From positions 1 to 33,420 of the forward strand of contig CABRHW010000023.1 in assembly GCA_902470765.1 (NCBI GenBank): 33,420 nt of DNA, in the 5' to 3' direction. The number at the start of each line of letters is the position of its first letter. The stretch's first letter is position 1. Both the position numbers and the translations under genes were made by a program. Source of the DNA: an uncultured Collinsella sp. GTDB taxonomy: Bacteria > Actinomycetota > Coriobacteriia > Coriobacteriales > Coriobacteriaceae. Shown piece after piece: positions 1-8,639 of the stretch. The notes beneath the pieces were generated by a model. It saw nothing but the letters and a program-made list of their open reading frames with translations, made no database searches and was not told the origin of the DNA.

Positions 1-43
1 TCCGCACCGCGCGTGCGCCTACGGACCTTAAACCGAACCTCAT
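1..43 (-). other. Possible 5' end of a further minus-strand gene at the left edge
   Basis: On the minus strand an ATG at position 43 opens a frame of 14 codons that stays open to the window edge. No ribosome binding site is visible before it, so this may be chance. It matters only because a sortase or other pilus gene would be expected beyond the terminator that closes the pilin operon. Confidence 0.15.
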
Positions 44-102
44 ACGAGTCAAAAACGCGATGACGGATGAGTCCGCATCGGACGGTGGAGGCTGCCTGTG
101 TT

Positions 103-145
103 GTCCAAAAAGAACGGGGCAGACTCCAGCGCGGAGTCTGCCCCG
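103..145 (-). terminator. Intrinsic terminator of the pilin operon
   Basis: A perfect 13-bp stem (115-127 with 133-145, arms CGGGGCAGACTCC and its complement) closes a 5-nt loop. Read on the minus strand it is followed by the T-rich run TTCTTTTT. It lies 100 bp after the stop of the last pilin gene and has no T run on the plus-strand side, so it terminates leftward transcription. Confidence 0.85.
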
Positions 146-245
146 AAAAGAGAATGGCAAAGCAAGAACGTGGATGGACGAGAAAAGTGTCCGCAAGTCT
201 CATGGCAATCACATCCCACCTGCCAAAGGGATGGGTGAGCAAGCG

Positions 246-2009
246 TTACTCCTGCTCGGACTCCTCAGCCTGCTTACGGCTGCGGATGAGGTGCGCCACG
301 CCGATGCACAGCACCGCGCCACCAGCGATCCAAGTGAAGGTCACGCCGTTGAGGCCGGTCAGCGGGAGGCCGGAGCCCTTCTGGTCGACAATGGTAAAGC
401 TAAGTTTGCCGGTAGACGCAGTAGTCGAATTTCCCTTCACAACACCACTTGCTGCCTGGATTGCAGAATCCGCACTAGGGGTAACATCATCGCCAGCCTG
501 ATTGAGCGTGCGGCTGATAGTAAAGGTCACGCCGTTTGCCGCGGAGTTGTTGTAGCCAGGGGCGGGCGTAACCTCTGTGAGAACGTAGGTGCCCTCGTCG
601 AGACCGACAACGTTAATCTTGCCGTCGCTGTCGGTTGTCAGCTTGGCCTTTGCTTTATCGGTCGTCTTGACGCCATTTGCCATGATATAGCTGTCGTCAT
701 CGCCCTGCTCTCGCAGCGTAAACTCAACGCCCTCGAGCCCCTTTTGGTCATTATCAGAACCGACCTTGGTGACGTCGATGCCGTAGGTGTAGTCGTAGGC
801 AGGGTGCTCAACCGTGGTGCCAGTACCGTTGGCGTGTGGGTTGTTGGAATAGGTCAGCGTAACCTTATTTTTCTGAGACTTGCCAACCAACCCATTGAAT
901 TCTTTTTTGATCTTACCATTTTCAAAGATCTTGGCAGGGTCGAGCTTGGCCTTGTACTCGACGGTCACCTTCGAGTCACTGTTCAACCCAATGGTAGTGC
1001 CATCCTCGCCCTTGCAATTCTTGAGATTGGTGAAGTCGACAGTAATCGTATCGTCCACGTAGTTGGCGGTGTAGCCAGACTTGACCTCGGTATTGTTGAT
1101 CTTGACCATGACATCGGGTGTAGTGCCGTCAGTCTTAAACATGGGCGTCATGGATTTGGGCAGCTCATCCTTGAAGGTGTACGTGTAGGTGCTGTAAGTG
1201 TTGATGTTGCCCGCAACGGTGCCGGTCAGCAGGTAGTCGACATAGTCGTCCATCTGAGAGTCAGCAGCCTTGTTGGGATTCTCGAATGAACCGAACGTGC
1301 CATCCTGTGCGTCATCCTTAACTGCCTTAGTCACAGTGGGAACCTGCTTCTTGGGAGTTAAGTTCTCAGCGGAACCGCCAACAACGGCGAAAATGGGCGA
1401 ACTGAAGGTATCCGTGTTACCCTTATCAGCATTAGCATTCTTGCCGACACTCTCAGTCACGAAGAGCCAGTAGCCAGTATTCAGACCAGTGAAGGTGCCA
1501 TTGGCGCTCGTTTGGCACTCATCCGTCCCTTCAGTGATATTGGCGTCCTCCAGTGCCTTGGCAATCTTATCGAGGGTCGTTCCGGCGTCAAGCGCAGTAC
1601 TCTTGTCCGTACCTGACGTGTACTCCGCTTTGGTTTTCGATTGAATCCAGTCAGCCCACTCTTGAGCATCGACGCCAGAGGGCTTTGTGCTATCAGTAGT
1701 GCTGGCAAACGCCCCCGTCACAGCATCCCTAACGGCGTCCGACGCCCACGTGATATCAGAAAGCGTCTTGGGGCCATTCCAGCCGTCGCTATTCTTATCC
1801 TGTGTGACCGTTGCCTTGAAAATCTGGATACCCTTAAAGGTCGTATCCTTGTAGGTATCCTCCTTAATCGTCACGTTGCCGCTCTGGGACACCGTCGGCG
1901 TGCCCGCCGCAAACGCCATGGTCACCGGGGCCATTACGCCGCCGAAGCTCAGCGCTGCTGTGAGGCCGGCGGTTACTGCCAGGCGTGCGATGTTCTTGCT
2001 CATGCTCAT
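246..2009 (-). CDS. SpaA/SpaH-type LPXTG pilin subunit (probable major pilin)
   Basis: Cell-wall anchored pilin of 587 aa, last gene of a three-gene operon. The start is the ATG at 2009, preceded by GAGG; an upstream in-frame ATG at 2075 has no such site. Residues 1-35 form a signal peptide likely cut after AFA. The middle holds a fimbrial isopeptide-forming domain (TVTKAVKDD..., about 220-390), and a CNA-B/SpaA-like domain begins at GIDVTKVGSD (about 425). A lysine-rich stretch, NLTPKKQVP, sits where pilin-motif lysines occur in relatives. The C-terminus has the sorting signal LPLTG, a hydrophobic helix and a charged tail. It is paralogous to the next gene upstream: both carry WASDA-RDAV, GYWL and VGGSA at matching places. 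Calling it the major rather than an ancillary pilin is inference from gene order. No sortase gene is present in the window. Confidence 0.9.
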   Translation of the reverse strand: MSMSKNIARLAVTAGLTAALSFGGVMAPVTMAFAAGTPTVSQSGNVTIKEDTYKDTTFKGIQIFKATVTQDKNSDGWNGPKTLSDITWASDAVRDAVTGAFASTTDSTKPSGVDAQEWADWIQSKTKAEYTSGTDKSTALDAGTTLDKIAKALEDANITEGTDECQTSANGTFTGLNTGYWLFVTESVGKNANADKGNTDTFSSPIFAVVGGSAENLTPKKQVPTVTKAVKDDAQDGTFGSFENPNKAADSQMDDYVDYLLTGTVAGNINTYSTYTYTFKDELPKSMTPMFKTDGTTPDVMVKINNTEVKSGYTANYVDDTITVDFTNLKNCKGEDGTTIGLNSDSKVTVEYKAKLDPAKIFENGKIKKEFNGLVGKSQKNKVTLTYSNNPHANGTGTTVEHPAYDYTYGIDVTKVGSDNDQKGLEGVEFTLREQGDDDSYIMANGVKTTDKAKAKLTTDSDGKINVVGLDEGTYVLTEVTPAPGYNNSAANGVTFTISRTLNQAGDDVTPSADSAIQAASGVVKGNSTTASTGKLSFTIVDQKGSGLPLTGLNGVTFTWIAGGAVLCIGVAHLIRSRKQAEESEQE

Positions 2010-2117
2010 CTTCTTTTCCTCTGCTTTCTGCTTGAAGTCCGTTTGATCTAAATCCGTCTGTCTGTGTCTTAGCATCTACTTCGCTACGTCTCGCCCCGCT
2101 CTCTGTGGGGCTGCCAG

Positions 2118-3785
2118 CTACTCTTTATGGCTGCCACCTCCCCGCTTGACCAGGAGCGCGACCACGATGAGCGCGGCTCCGGCGACCGCTGCGGCGGCCA
2201 CGGCGTACATTGCCATATCGCCAGTCGAGGGCATAAAGCCTCCGGTGGTAATGCTAGGGGGTGTGCCGGTGGGCGTGTTGATGAGCGACGCCTCCAGGCT
2301 GCCCGTCGACCCGTCCGCGCTGTCGGCGCGCAGGGGCGACTCGGCCGTGATGGTGAGCTTGGGCTTGGCGGCGGCCACCTGGTCGACGTCCAGGCCCTCG
2401 GCCTTAACCGTCACGGAGCGCGTACCCTCAAAGGCAGCGTAGCCCTTGGGCGCCTTGAGCTCGCGGACCTCCAGCTTGCCCGAGTCCACGCCCGAGACGG
2501 TCACGCGGCCGTCCTCGCCCGTGGTGACGGTGGCCTTGCCCTCCGCATCCCACGTGCCATCGGCCGCGAGCGTGCGACCGCGGTCGTCGGTGATGCTCAG
2601 GACCGCCCCGGGCAGCGGCTTGTCGCCGTCGCTGCCGCGCTTGGTGAGCGCAAGATCCCAGGTGTAGGCCGTCGCGTCATCGCTCGGCGTGCGGGTGAAG
2701 CCGACGTCGCCGGACTGGTCGGCGAAAGGAGAGCGCGGGTAGCGCAGGTAGACCTCGTTGGGGTTGCCCTTCGCGATACCGTGGTTGCAGCCACTGGCAA
2801 GCGGCGCGTCGTACACGGCAACTACGCGGGCGCCCGCGGCGAAGGCGTCGGCCCCGCCGAGCGCGGCGATGAGGTCGCCGGTGCGCACGGTGAAGGTTCC
2901 GTCTGCCGCCACCTTGGTAGCGCACTGGGCCGTGATGTCGGTCCAGCCCTTGGCGGGCTCGGTGCCGGCGCGGCCGTCCTTGCCGGCCTGGACCGCGTCG
3001 AAGCCGCCGTCCGCGCCCGCCGCCACGTACACGCGCATGCTCGCGGCCACCTTGGAGGGCTCGAGCCCCGCGCTCATGGTGTCGACGAACTGCACCGCGT
3101 AGGTGTCGTAGGCCGTGAGGCCCGCCGGGACCGTGGCAGAGAGGCGCCAGTACAGGTCGTCGGCGACCGTGGCGTCGGCGGCCTTCTGCCAGGCGGCGGT
3201 GCTGTCCTCCAGCACGTGCTTGGCGACCTTGGGAGTCGCGGCCTTGGGCTTGACAGTGACGGCGCTGCCGCCCACCAGGGCCATGATCGGCGCGGTGCCG
3301 GCTTCGTTCTGGGAAATGGCGGCGTCGTCGGCGACGATGAGCCAGTAGCCACAGGACAGCTCGGCAGTCGTGCCCGCGTTAAGGGCCACGGGCACGGCGC
3401 CAGAGCTCTGGAGGGAACGAGCGAGCTGTGCGCTCAGCGCGCTCGTAAGGTGGGAATCGGTGTTGAGCCACTCGGCAGCTTCCTGCGCGGTGGTCTGGGA
3501 ATTGGACATGCCGGCGCTGTGCAGCACGGGCAGGACGGCGTCGCGCGCGGCGTCGCTTGCCCAGGCGAGGTCGGTGGCGATCTTGGCGTCGCTGTCGCCG
3601 TCGACGACGTTGGCGCTAAAGATCTGGTAGGCGTCGTAGCTGCTCGCCACGGTGCCGCTCACCGTGATGGAACCGGTCGAGGTCGGCTCGGCCTGCGCGG
3701 ATGCGGGGAGCACAACCGCGCAGGTGCCGATCAAGAGCGCAAGCAGCGCAAACAAGATCGGGAAGGAGCTAAACTTCTTATTCAC
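2118..3785 (-). CDS. LPXTG-like pilin subunit with MPSTG sorting motif (ancillary pilin)
   Basis: A 555-aa secreted, wall-anchored protein, second in the pilin operon. The start is a GTG at 3785, chosen because GGGAGGTGA lies just before it and the reading then begins VNKKFSS, a lysine-rich signal peptide cut near ASAQA. GTG overlaps the TAA stop of the upstream adhesin gene by 8 bp (GTGAATAA), so translation is probably coupled. The N-terminal half matches the neighbouring 587-aa pilin (DLAWASDAARDAV, GYWLIVADD, VGGSAVTVKPK). A SpaA/CNA-B-like domain follows (LALTKRGSDGDKPLPGAVL). The sorting signal is MPSTGD, with Met where Leu is usual, then a membrane helix and a KRGGGSHKE tail. Its GC content is visibly higher than that of both neighbours. 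Known LPXTG biology supports anchoring; whether this sortase accepts MPSTG is inference. Confidence 0.88.
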   Translation of the reverse strand: MNKKFSSFPILFALLALLIGTCAVVLPASAQAEPTSTGSITVSGTVASSYDAYQIFSANVVDGDSDAKIATDLAWASDAARDAVLPVLHSAGMSNSQTTAQEAAEWLNTDSHLTSALSAQLARSLQSSGAVPVALNAGTTAELSCGYWLIVADDAAISQNEAGTAPIMALVGGSAVTVKPKAATPKVAKHVLEDSTAAWQKAADATVADDLYWRLSATVPAGLTAYDTYAVQFVDTMSAGLEPSKVAASMRVYVAAGADGGFDAVQAGKDGRAGTEPAKGWTDITAQCATKVAADGTFTVRTGDLIAALGGADAFAAGARVVAVYDAPLASGCNHGIAKGNPNEVYLRYPRSPFADQSGDVGFTRTPSDDATAYTWDLALTKRGSDGDKPLPGAVLSITDDRGRTLAADGTWDAEGKATVTTGEDGRVTVSGVDSGKLEVRELKAPKGYAAFEGTRSVTVKAEGLDVDQVAAAKPKLTITAESPLRADSADGSTGSLEASLINTPTGTPPSITTGGFMPSTGDMAMYAVAAAAVAGAALIVVALLVKRGGGSHKE

Positions 3786-6700
3786 GACGCTCACCTCCCT
3801 TCGCATTCGCCTTGCGACGAATGTGCATCCAGGCTGCAGCAGCGCAAAGCACCGCCGCGCCGGCAAGGTATGTCAGAGTGACGCCCGACATACCAGAAAG
3901 GGGCAAAGAGGTGGAGTAGGTGTTGGTGAAGGTGGAGACGGGAATGATGGTTGGGTCCGCACCGGCGGAGGTTTGAACCGCAACGCCCTGCCCGTTCTCG
4001 CCAAGGGTGTTGCCCATGTCGTCCTTCATCTGCGTAACGGTGGTAGAGGTGGTAAGACCGGTGTACTTGCCAGTGGTCTCATTCATGACGGCCTTCACCG
4101 TGACGGCAACCTGGTACTCGGCCTTGGAGTAGCGGAGCTTATCGATGGCACCGGTGGTAGGCTCGACCTCCTTCACCGTGTAGGTGTAGGTCCTGGCGTA
4201 GTCACCCGCCTCACCGGGGGCATCGGACAGGTGCGACTTGTTGAACGTCATGGCGCCAAAGGTCGCCGTGATGTTGTTGAGCTTGGCGGCGTCGGTCTCC
4301 CTTGCCTTTGGGGCAACAGAAATCTTGGACGCTTCGGGCATGGGGGCTGTGGCTGCATAGTCACCGATAGCCTCAATGCTGAACTCGAACGGCACATATT
4401 TGCCTTTATCGTCCTTCGGCCAGTCCGTATTGCGAACGGATTTGGTCACCGGGATCTTCACGGACGTAGCACTGCACTTGTCGGAGATGTACGTAGTGCC
4501 ACTAGCGATGCTCGGCTGCTCGTTCTCTTTCCACGTAATGGAGCCGTTTGTGCTGTCCACCGTGAACTTGTAGGTGTTCTTGTTCAGTTCGTAGCCAAAC
4601 GGAGCCTGGGTCTCCGTGAGCGTGTACGTGCCCGGCAGCAGACCGGCCAATGTGAACTTGCCATTCGTGTCGTCGGTATCGGCCCAAGTGGTTTCGCTCG
4701 AAGCCGACTGATCGCTCACGGTCCAGGACTTCTCCTCAGTCAAGCCATCGGCACCCAGTTTCGCAAGCTTCCACTCGGAACCAGCCAAAGGGGTGTGATC
4801 TGCGTCGCCCTCCACCACCTTGGTCCAAGACACCGCACCGGTGATGATCTTGGTGTTGGGAATGGTACCTGTGGGGTTGTTCTCGAACGGAACCTGGTTC
4901 CCGTTCTTATCCACATAACCCTGGACATAGTTCGGCTTCTCGCCAGTATTGTTCATAGTGGCGTAGTAGATGGTGTCTGACTTCTGGTAGCCCTCCGGCG
5001 CCTTGACCTCGCGAATGTAGTACGTGAAGTAGTTCGTGTCGCTCGTGTCGCCAATGGTGGCCTTTTGGTTCAGGTAGTCGTACTGAATGGTGCCAACGGT
5101 AGAATCGGAGTCATTCGTGCCGTTATCCACAATGGAGACGATACGGTTCTCATTTTTCCGCGCATCGTTCTCGGTCGCGTAGATGGCCCACTCGGAACCC
5201 GCGAGCCGCTTGGTGCCGTCCGCTGCATCAACCTTGCTCCACGCAACGGCGGAGCCATCGGGCGTGTAGGTACCGGACCACGGGAAGTTGTGACGCTCCT
5301 GGTCCATATCGATGACGGAAGCCGAGTCACCCTCGATATCCCCGAAATTCCACGCGACCGTGGGGTTGTACATCTGGAAGTCATCGCCAACATAAACACG
5401 CCCGTTAGTGGTCACGTGATCCTCGAAGCTGCCGTTGGGAACAACGATACTGCCCAACATGGCGGCTGCCGGGTCGTCGTCTGTCCACTTCCCGTCACCA
5501 CCAATGCCCTCAAGGGCCATACCACCTCGGATGGTGACCTGCTTGGCCGTTGCGAAATTCCACAGGATGCTCTGGGCGGCAATGAAGTACTCAGACTTAG
5601 TCTTGTCGTTGCTACCGTTCTCGTACCCACGGGAGATTTCCTCACCATTCCACCAGAAGCGCCAGCCGGTGTTGAACTCAACCGGGGTCCCCTCTTCATC
5701 GATGATGTTGACGACCACGGAGGCGCCCACGGGTATTTTATTGAAGCTGAAGTCCACGCCACGGTAGATCGTGCCTTTATAGGAGTTGGTAAGATCCGAC
5801 GCCTTCAGGTTAAAGACTTGAAGCGAAGAACCCTTGCCGCTATCGTCCGCATCGCCGGTAAACGTGATGAGCTTCTCGTTGTTGACAAGGGTCACCTCGC
5901 CGGAAACGCTGTTGCCGGTTACATCGGTGTAACTCGTCTTGCGGTTAAACTTCTTAATGGAGCTGTCGAACTTGAGGCCGTACGTCGCCCTACTGTCTTT
6001 GTTGTACTTTGCAATGGTGTAGTTGGAATTCTCCTCGGCAACATCGACCGTACAACTCCCGGTGGGTTTAAGCTTTGCGAGGGGCGTGGAGATCTTCGCC
6101 TTTACTTCGGAATCCAGGAAATTGGTGTAATTCTTACCGTTGATGCTCGACATGATGCTCGCGCCATCATCGTTGCCCGTGAACAGGCCATCGTCAGACC
6201 AGTCGCCCTGCATCTTCACGACAGACTGGCGATCGGCGTTGTTCATCCAGGTTGTACGGTTTCCCGCGATTGCCGCGGTATAGTCGCAGCCAATGGCTTC
6301 AGCGTTATGTGAGCTCTTTTGCCTACCAACCCAGGCACCCTTGTTCCACGCGCCAACGGAAGCCGATGCGGGCTCGCTTGTACCAACCTGGATTTCTTTG
6401 ATAGAGGTCGCGTTACTCAAGCCCGCGACCGCAAGAACGACGCTGCCCGCAGAAGGACGAAACTGCGCACCAAAGCCAACGGTACCGAAGCGAAATCCCG
6501 CGCCAGACGTATTGTTATTACCATCCGTGTAAGGCCAGCTCTCCTTGAGGGGATTGAGCGCAAGCTTACCCTGCACGACGGTAAGGCCCTCGGCCTCGAC
6601 GGCATATGAACCTGCAACGTTGTCGCGTGTGAGGTAGGAGGGGTCCGCAGGCTTGCCTCCTACGTACATGTCCCTTCCAACGAATGTGGCAACGCCGGGA

Positions 6701-7101
6701 TCGGGGGTGGAGGAACCGATATTCGTACCGATACCGATAGACGTGGGAACGTAAATACCCGGCCCCACGGTGGCCGTCGCTCTCGCTGAAGCCGCATTCG
6801 CACTCTGAGCCTGCTCAACACTATTTGAAGAGCCAGACTCGCCGCCATCGGTCTCGTCGCTATTCTGGTTTTCGGCATCCTCGCTGGTGTTACCTACAGC
6901 AGCGAACTCACTTGAGGAACCCCCCCCCGTTACAGCTTCCTCGGTAAAAACTGTCTGGGCGTCGTTGGCGGTGGACTGCGAGATCGGGGGCATAACGAGC
7001 GACAGCACCAGGCTCAAAACGGAGGCTCCGCACAAAACACCCGCTAGTACACGGCGCGTCGCTTTATTACTCTGCTTAGATTTGTCCGAATTCGCTTTCA
7101 T
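3778..7101 (-). CDS. Large LPXTG-type surface adhesin, probable pilus tip protein
   Basis: A 1107-aa protein, first in the operon, with ATG at 7101 preceded by GGGGAGGAG. Residues 17-47 are a membrane-crossing signal sequence. Residues about 115-260 resemble a choice-of-anchor A fold (FVGRDMYVGG ... YAVEAEGLTVVQGKL). Two SpaA/CNA-B-like domains follow (AVAWSKVDAADGTKRLAGSEW, ending YYIREVKAPEGY; and GAVSWTKVVEGDADHTPLAGSEW). A FctA/Spy0128-like pilin isopeptide domain begins at VKIPVTKSV near residue 885. The C-terminus carries LPLSG, Ser replacing Thr of LPXTG, then a hydrophobic helix and RRKANAKGGERRE. Such multi-domain first genes are usually tip adhesins; the ligand cannot be read from sequence. 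Codons 58-61 contain nine consecutive G, a possible phase-variation tract. The gene overlaps the next by 8 bp. Confidence 0.87.
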   Translation of the reverse strand: MKANSDKSKQSNKATRRVLAGVLCGASVLSLVLSLVMPPISQSTANDAQTVFTEEAVTGGGSSSEFAAVGNTSEDAENQNSDETDGGESGSSNSVEQAQSANAASARATATVGPGIYVPTSIGIGTNIGSSTPDPGVATFVGRDMYVGGKPADPSYLTRDNVAGSYAVEAEGLTVVQGKLALNPLKESWPYTDGNNNTSGAGFRFGTVGFGAQFRPSAGSVVLAVAGLSNATSIKEIQVGTSEPASASVGAWNKGAWVGRQKSSHNAEAIGCDYTAAIAGNRTTWMNNADRQSVVKMQGDWSDDGLFTGNDDGASIMSSINGKNYTNFLDSEVKAKISTPLAKLKPTGSCTVDVAEENSNYTIAKYNKDSRATYGLKFDSSIKKFNRKTSYTDVTGNSVSGEVTLVNNEKLITFTGDADDSGKGSSLQVFNLKASDLTNSYKGTIYRGVDFSFNKIPVGASVVVNIIDEEGTPVEFNTGWRFWWNGEEISRGYENGSNDKTKSEYFIAAQSILWNFATAKQVTIRGGMALEGIGGDGKWTDDDPAAAMLGSIVVPNGSFEDHVTTNGRVYVGDDFQMYNPTVAWNFGDIEGDSASVIDMDQERHNFPWSGTYTPDGSAVAWSKVDAADGTKRLAGSEWAIYATENDARKNENRIVSIVDNGTNDSDSTVGTIQYDYLNQKATIGDTSDTNYFTYYIREVKAPEGYQKSDTIYYATMNNTGEKPNYVQGYVDKNGNQVPFENNPTGTIPNTKIITGAVSWTKVVEGDADHTPLAGSEWKLAKLGADGLTEEKSWTVSDQSASSETTWADTDDTNGKFTLAGLLPGTYTLTETQAPFGYELNKNTYKFTVDSTNGSITWKENEQPSIASGTTYISDKCSATSVKIPVTKSVRNTDWPKDDKGKYVPFEFSIEAIGDYAATAPMPEASKISVAPKARETDAAKLNNITATFGAMTFNKSHLSDAPGEAGDYARTYTYTVKEVEPTTGAIDKLRYSKAEYQVAVTVKAVMNETTGKYTGLTTSTTVTQMKDDMGNTLGENGQGVAVQTSAGADPTIIPVSTFTNTYSTSLPLSGMSGVTLTYLAGAAVLCAAAAWMHIRRKANAKGGERRE
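6920..6928 (-). repeat. Run of nine G inside the adhesin gene
   Basis: The coding strand reads ACG followed by eight more G within codons 58-61 (V-T-G-G-G-S-S). It is just after the signal peptide, so a gain or loss of one G would shift the frame and stop the protein early. It is the longest homopolymer I noticed in a coding region of the window. Confidence 0.9.
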
Positions 7102-7190
7102 CGATGTCTCCTCCCCAAGAGACCGCGATCTTGCTCTTTCACCATCAAACGTATCTGCGCAATCTGTAATTGCGCTCGTTTAGTAATGCA

Positions 7191-7220
7191 ATTATAACGA
7201 TTGTTTAAACATCTGAGCAA
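7191..7220 (-). promoter_or_regulatory. Promoter of the pilin operon
   Basis: On the minus strand a perfect TATAAT (-10, 7196-7191) lies 18 bp after TTGCTC (-35, 7220-7215). Transcription would start near 7184, giving a leader of about 83 nt before the adhesin ATG. The spacer contains the palindrome TGTTTAAACA (7202-7211). An inverted repeat, ATCTGAGCAA at 7211-7220 and TTGCTCAGAT at 7264-7273, overlaps the -35 box, so a regulator probably binds here. Confidence 0.75.
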
Positions 7221-7607
7221 CAAAACCGACATTTTTGTAGCGAGTTCTCAATTCTCTTGACATTTGCTCAGATTTACCTTCGTTTATTCGCTATCTATTT
7301 TTTGTTTCTGCTGGTAATTTAGTTGCGTATTATTTTTTAATGGCATTAGATTTATTTGCACAACATTTTGCTCAAGAGCAAACATCCTGTGAACGGTCGA
7401 AAATCGACCGTGAGCGGTAGGTCATTAACCGGAATGAATATCCTACCAAACTGATGAGAATATCTTTAACCCATCGGTAGTTAGAAGCGTGATGTTCAGA
7501 CAACAATATTTGAATTTTCCCACAGATTTTAGGTATCAATTCGCCCAAATCGCCTGAGGCCACCGCGAAGGCGCCTGTCCCCATTGTGGCGGTTCTCCCC
7601 CCCAGCG
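7221..7607. other. AT-rich upstream region of the pilin operon with dyads
   Basis: About 390 bp with no convincing gene. It holds TTTGCTCAAGAGCAAA (7367-7382), a dyad sharing TTGCTC with the repeat at the promoter, and ACGGTCGAAAATCGACCGT (7393-7411), an 8-bp stem with a 3-nt loop. A 70-codon minus-strand frame at 7372-7584 lacks a ribosome binding site and resembles nothing I know. The lower GC than the flanking genes fits a large regulatory region. Confidence 0.5.
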
Positions 7608-8429
7608 CTACAGCAGATGTTCCTCGATAAAGATCGCGATGCCGTCTTTGTCGTTGCTGGCGGTTACAAAATCGGCGGCGGCACGAGTGGCGTCGCTGCC
7701 GTTTGCCATGGCCACGCCCACGCCGGCGTCAGCCACCATGCAGGTGTCGTTATCGGCATCGCCAAACACGCAGATGTTCTGGAGCTCCATGTCGTTGAGC
7801 TCCGCCACACGCACAAGGCCGCGCGTCTTGGACACGCGCGAATCCATGAACTCGTAGAGGCGCTGCGTGGTTTGCAGGGCGGCCGCCTTAACGGTGTCGT
7901 CGACGAACGTCGATGCGCGCTCGATGACCTGCGGCATCACCTCGGGCGCCATGGTGAACATCACCTTGGGCTGCGGTTCGCGCAAGAACTCGGCAAAATC
8001 GACTACCTTGTAGGGCACGCCATCGACACGCGATAGATGCTCGACGCACACATTGGTCTCGGGAACGTAGAACACACCGTCTCGGGGGCAAACGGGCGTT
8101 GCCGGAAGGTCCGCCATGTGTTTGCAGATGCGCGCGATGGTTTCACCCGGCAGCGGGTAGCTCAGCTCGTTGATGCCGTGCGCGCGGTCGATGACCTCGG
8201 CGCCACCGCAGCCCACGAGCACGTCCACCAGGCCTTCGATGCCCCAGAGCTCGTACATGGCCTCGGTCGCGTGGGCGTCGCGCCCGGTGCACAGGCCAAA
8301 GAGCACGCCGCGCTCGCGCAGGGCGCGGATCGCCGCCACGGTGCGCGGGGACACCGTGTGCTGGCTCGTGAGCAGCGTGCCGTCGATATCGCAGAACACG
8401 GCTTTGATGTGGCTGAAGGTGGCGTCCAT
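7608..8429 (-). CDS. Cof-type HAD-IIB sugar-phosphate phosphatase
   Basis: A 273-aa cytoplasmic hydrolase of the haloacid dehalogenase superfamily, Cof subfamily. The ATG at 8429 is preceded by GGAAAGG; an earlier in-frame ATG at 8501 would add 24 unrelated residues. Motif I is DIDGTLL (nucleophile Asp near residue 14), motif II is in GLCTGRD, motif III is probably the Lys of KTRGLVRVAEL, and motif IV is GDADNDTCMV with MANGSD after it. The length and the large cap between motifs II and III fit the family, whose members dephosphorylate sugar phosphates or flavin and pyridoxal phosphates. The substrate cannot be told from sequence. It is followed by the pilin upstream region and separated from the MFS gene by two hairpin repeats, so it is probably a single-gene unit. 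Confidence 0.88.
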   Translation of the reverse strand: MDATFSHIKAVFCDIDGTLLTSQHTVSPRTVAAIRALRERGVLFGLCTGRDAHATEAMYELWGIEGLVDVLVGCGGAEVIDRAHGINELSYPLPGETIARICKHMADLPATPVCPRDGVFYVPETNVCVEHLSRVDGVPYKVVDFAEFLREPQPKVMFTMAPEVMPQVIERASTFVDDTVKAAALQTTQRLYEFMDSRVSKTRGLVRVAELNDMELQNICVFGDADNDTCMVADAGVGVAMANGSDATRAAADFVTASNDKDGIAIFIEEHLL

Positions 8430-8517
8430 GGGGGCCTTTCCGGGTTGTGCGGCGGTGTGGGGTGTGGTCGTGAACGGCGTACATGGTATACCAAGGCGCA
8501 AGCCGTTGGGACCCGAT

Positions 8518-8549
8518 CACCACAAAGGCGTCTGGCCCCTTTATGGTGG
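8518..8549. repeat. Degenerate copy of the CACCACAAAGG hairpin repeat
   Basis: CACCACAAAGG (8518-8528) pairs with CCTTTATGGTG (8538-8548) with one mismatch, around a loop holding CTGGCC. It is related to the cleaner copies at 10093-10125 and 23755-23787. Confidence 0.6.
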
Positions 8550-8573
8550 TTTGTGGTGCTCGGGCCTCAGCGC

Positions 8574-8638
8574 AAACCATCACAACATTCGACGTTTTTC
8601 GGCAAAATCGCGATTTTCATCGAATGTTGTGATGGTTT
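8574..8638. repeat. Long inverted repeat, family AAACCATCACAACATTCGA, copy A
   Basis: Perfect 19-bp arms at 8574-8592 and 8620-8638 enclose a 27-nt AT-rich loop. It starts one base after the stop codon of the MFS gene and may end its transcription, although no strong T run follows. Related copies are at 12703-12767 and 13944-14008; judged by the loop, this one is in the opposite orientation. Confidence 0.85.
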
Positions 8639-8639
8639 C

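Noticed and set aside
2127..3881. Long plus-strand frame of 584 codons opposite the middle pilin
   Set aside because: It is the mirror of a high-GC gene; composition is Gly/Arg/His-rich with no domain, and the minus-strand gene has signal peptide, sorting motif and ribosome binding site.
7211..7273. Invertible promoter segment between the 10-bp inverted repeats
   Set aside because: Arms are short, no invertase gene is in view, and inversion would not place the TTGACA at 7257-7262 at a workable distance from TATAAT.
7372..7584. 70-codon minus-strand frame upstream of the pilin operon
   Set aside because: No ribosome binding site, no recognisable domain, and it covers the dyads of the control region.
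7597..7603. Run of seven C near the HAD gene
   Set aside because: It lies just outside the stop codon, so a length change would not affect a protein.
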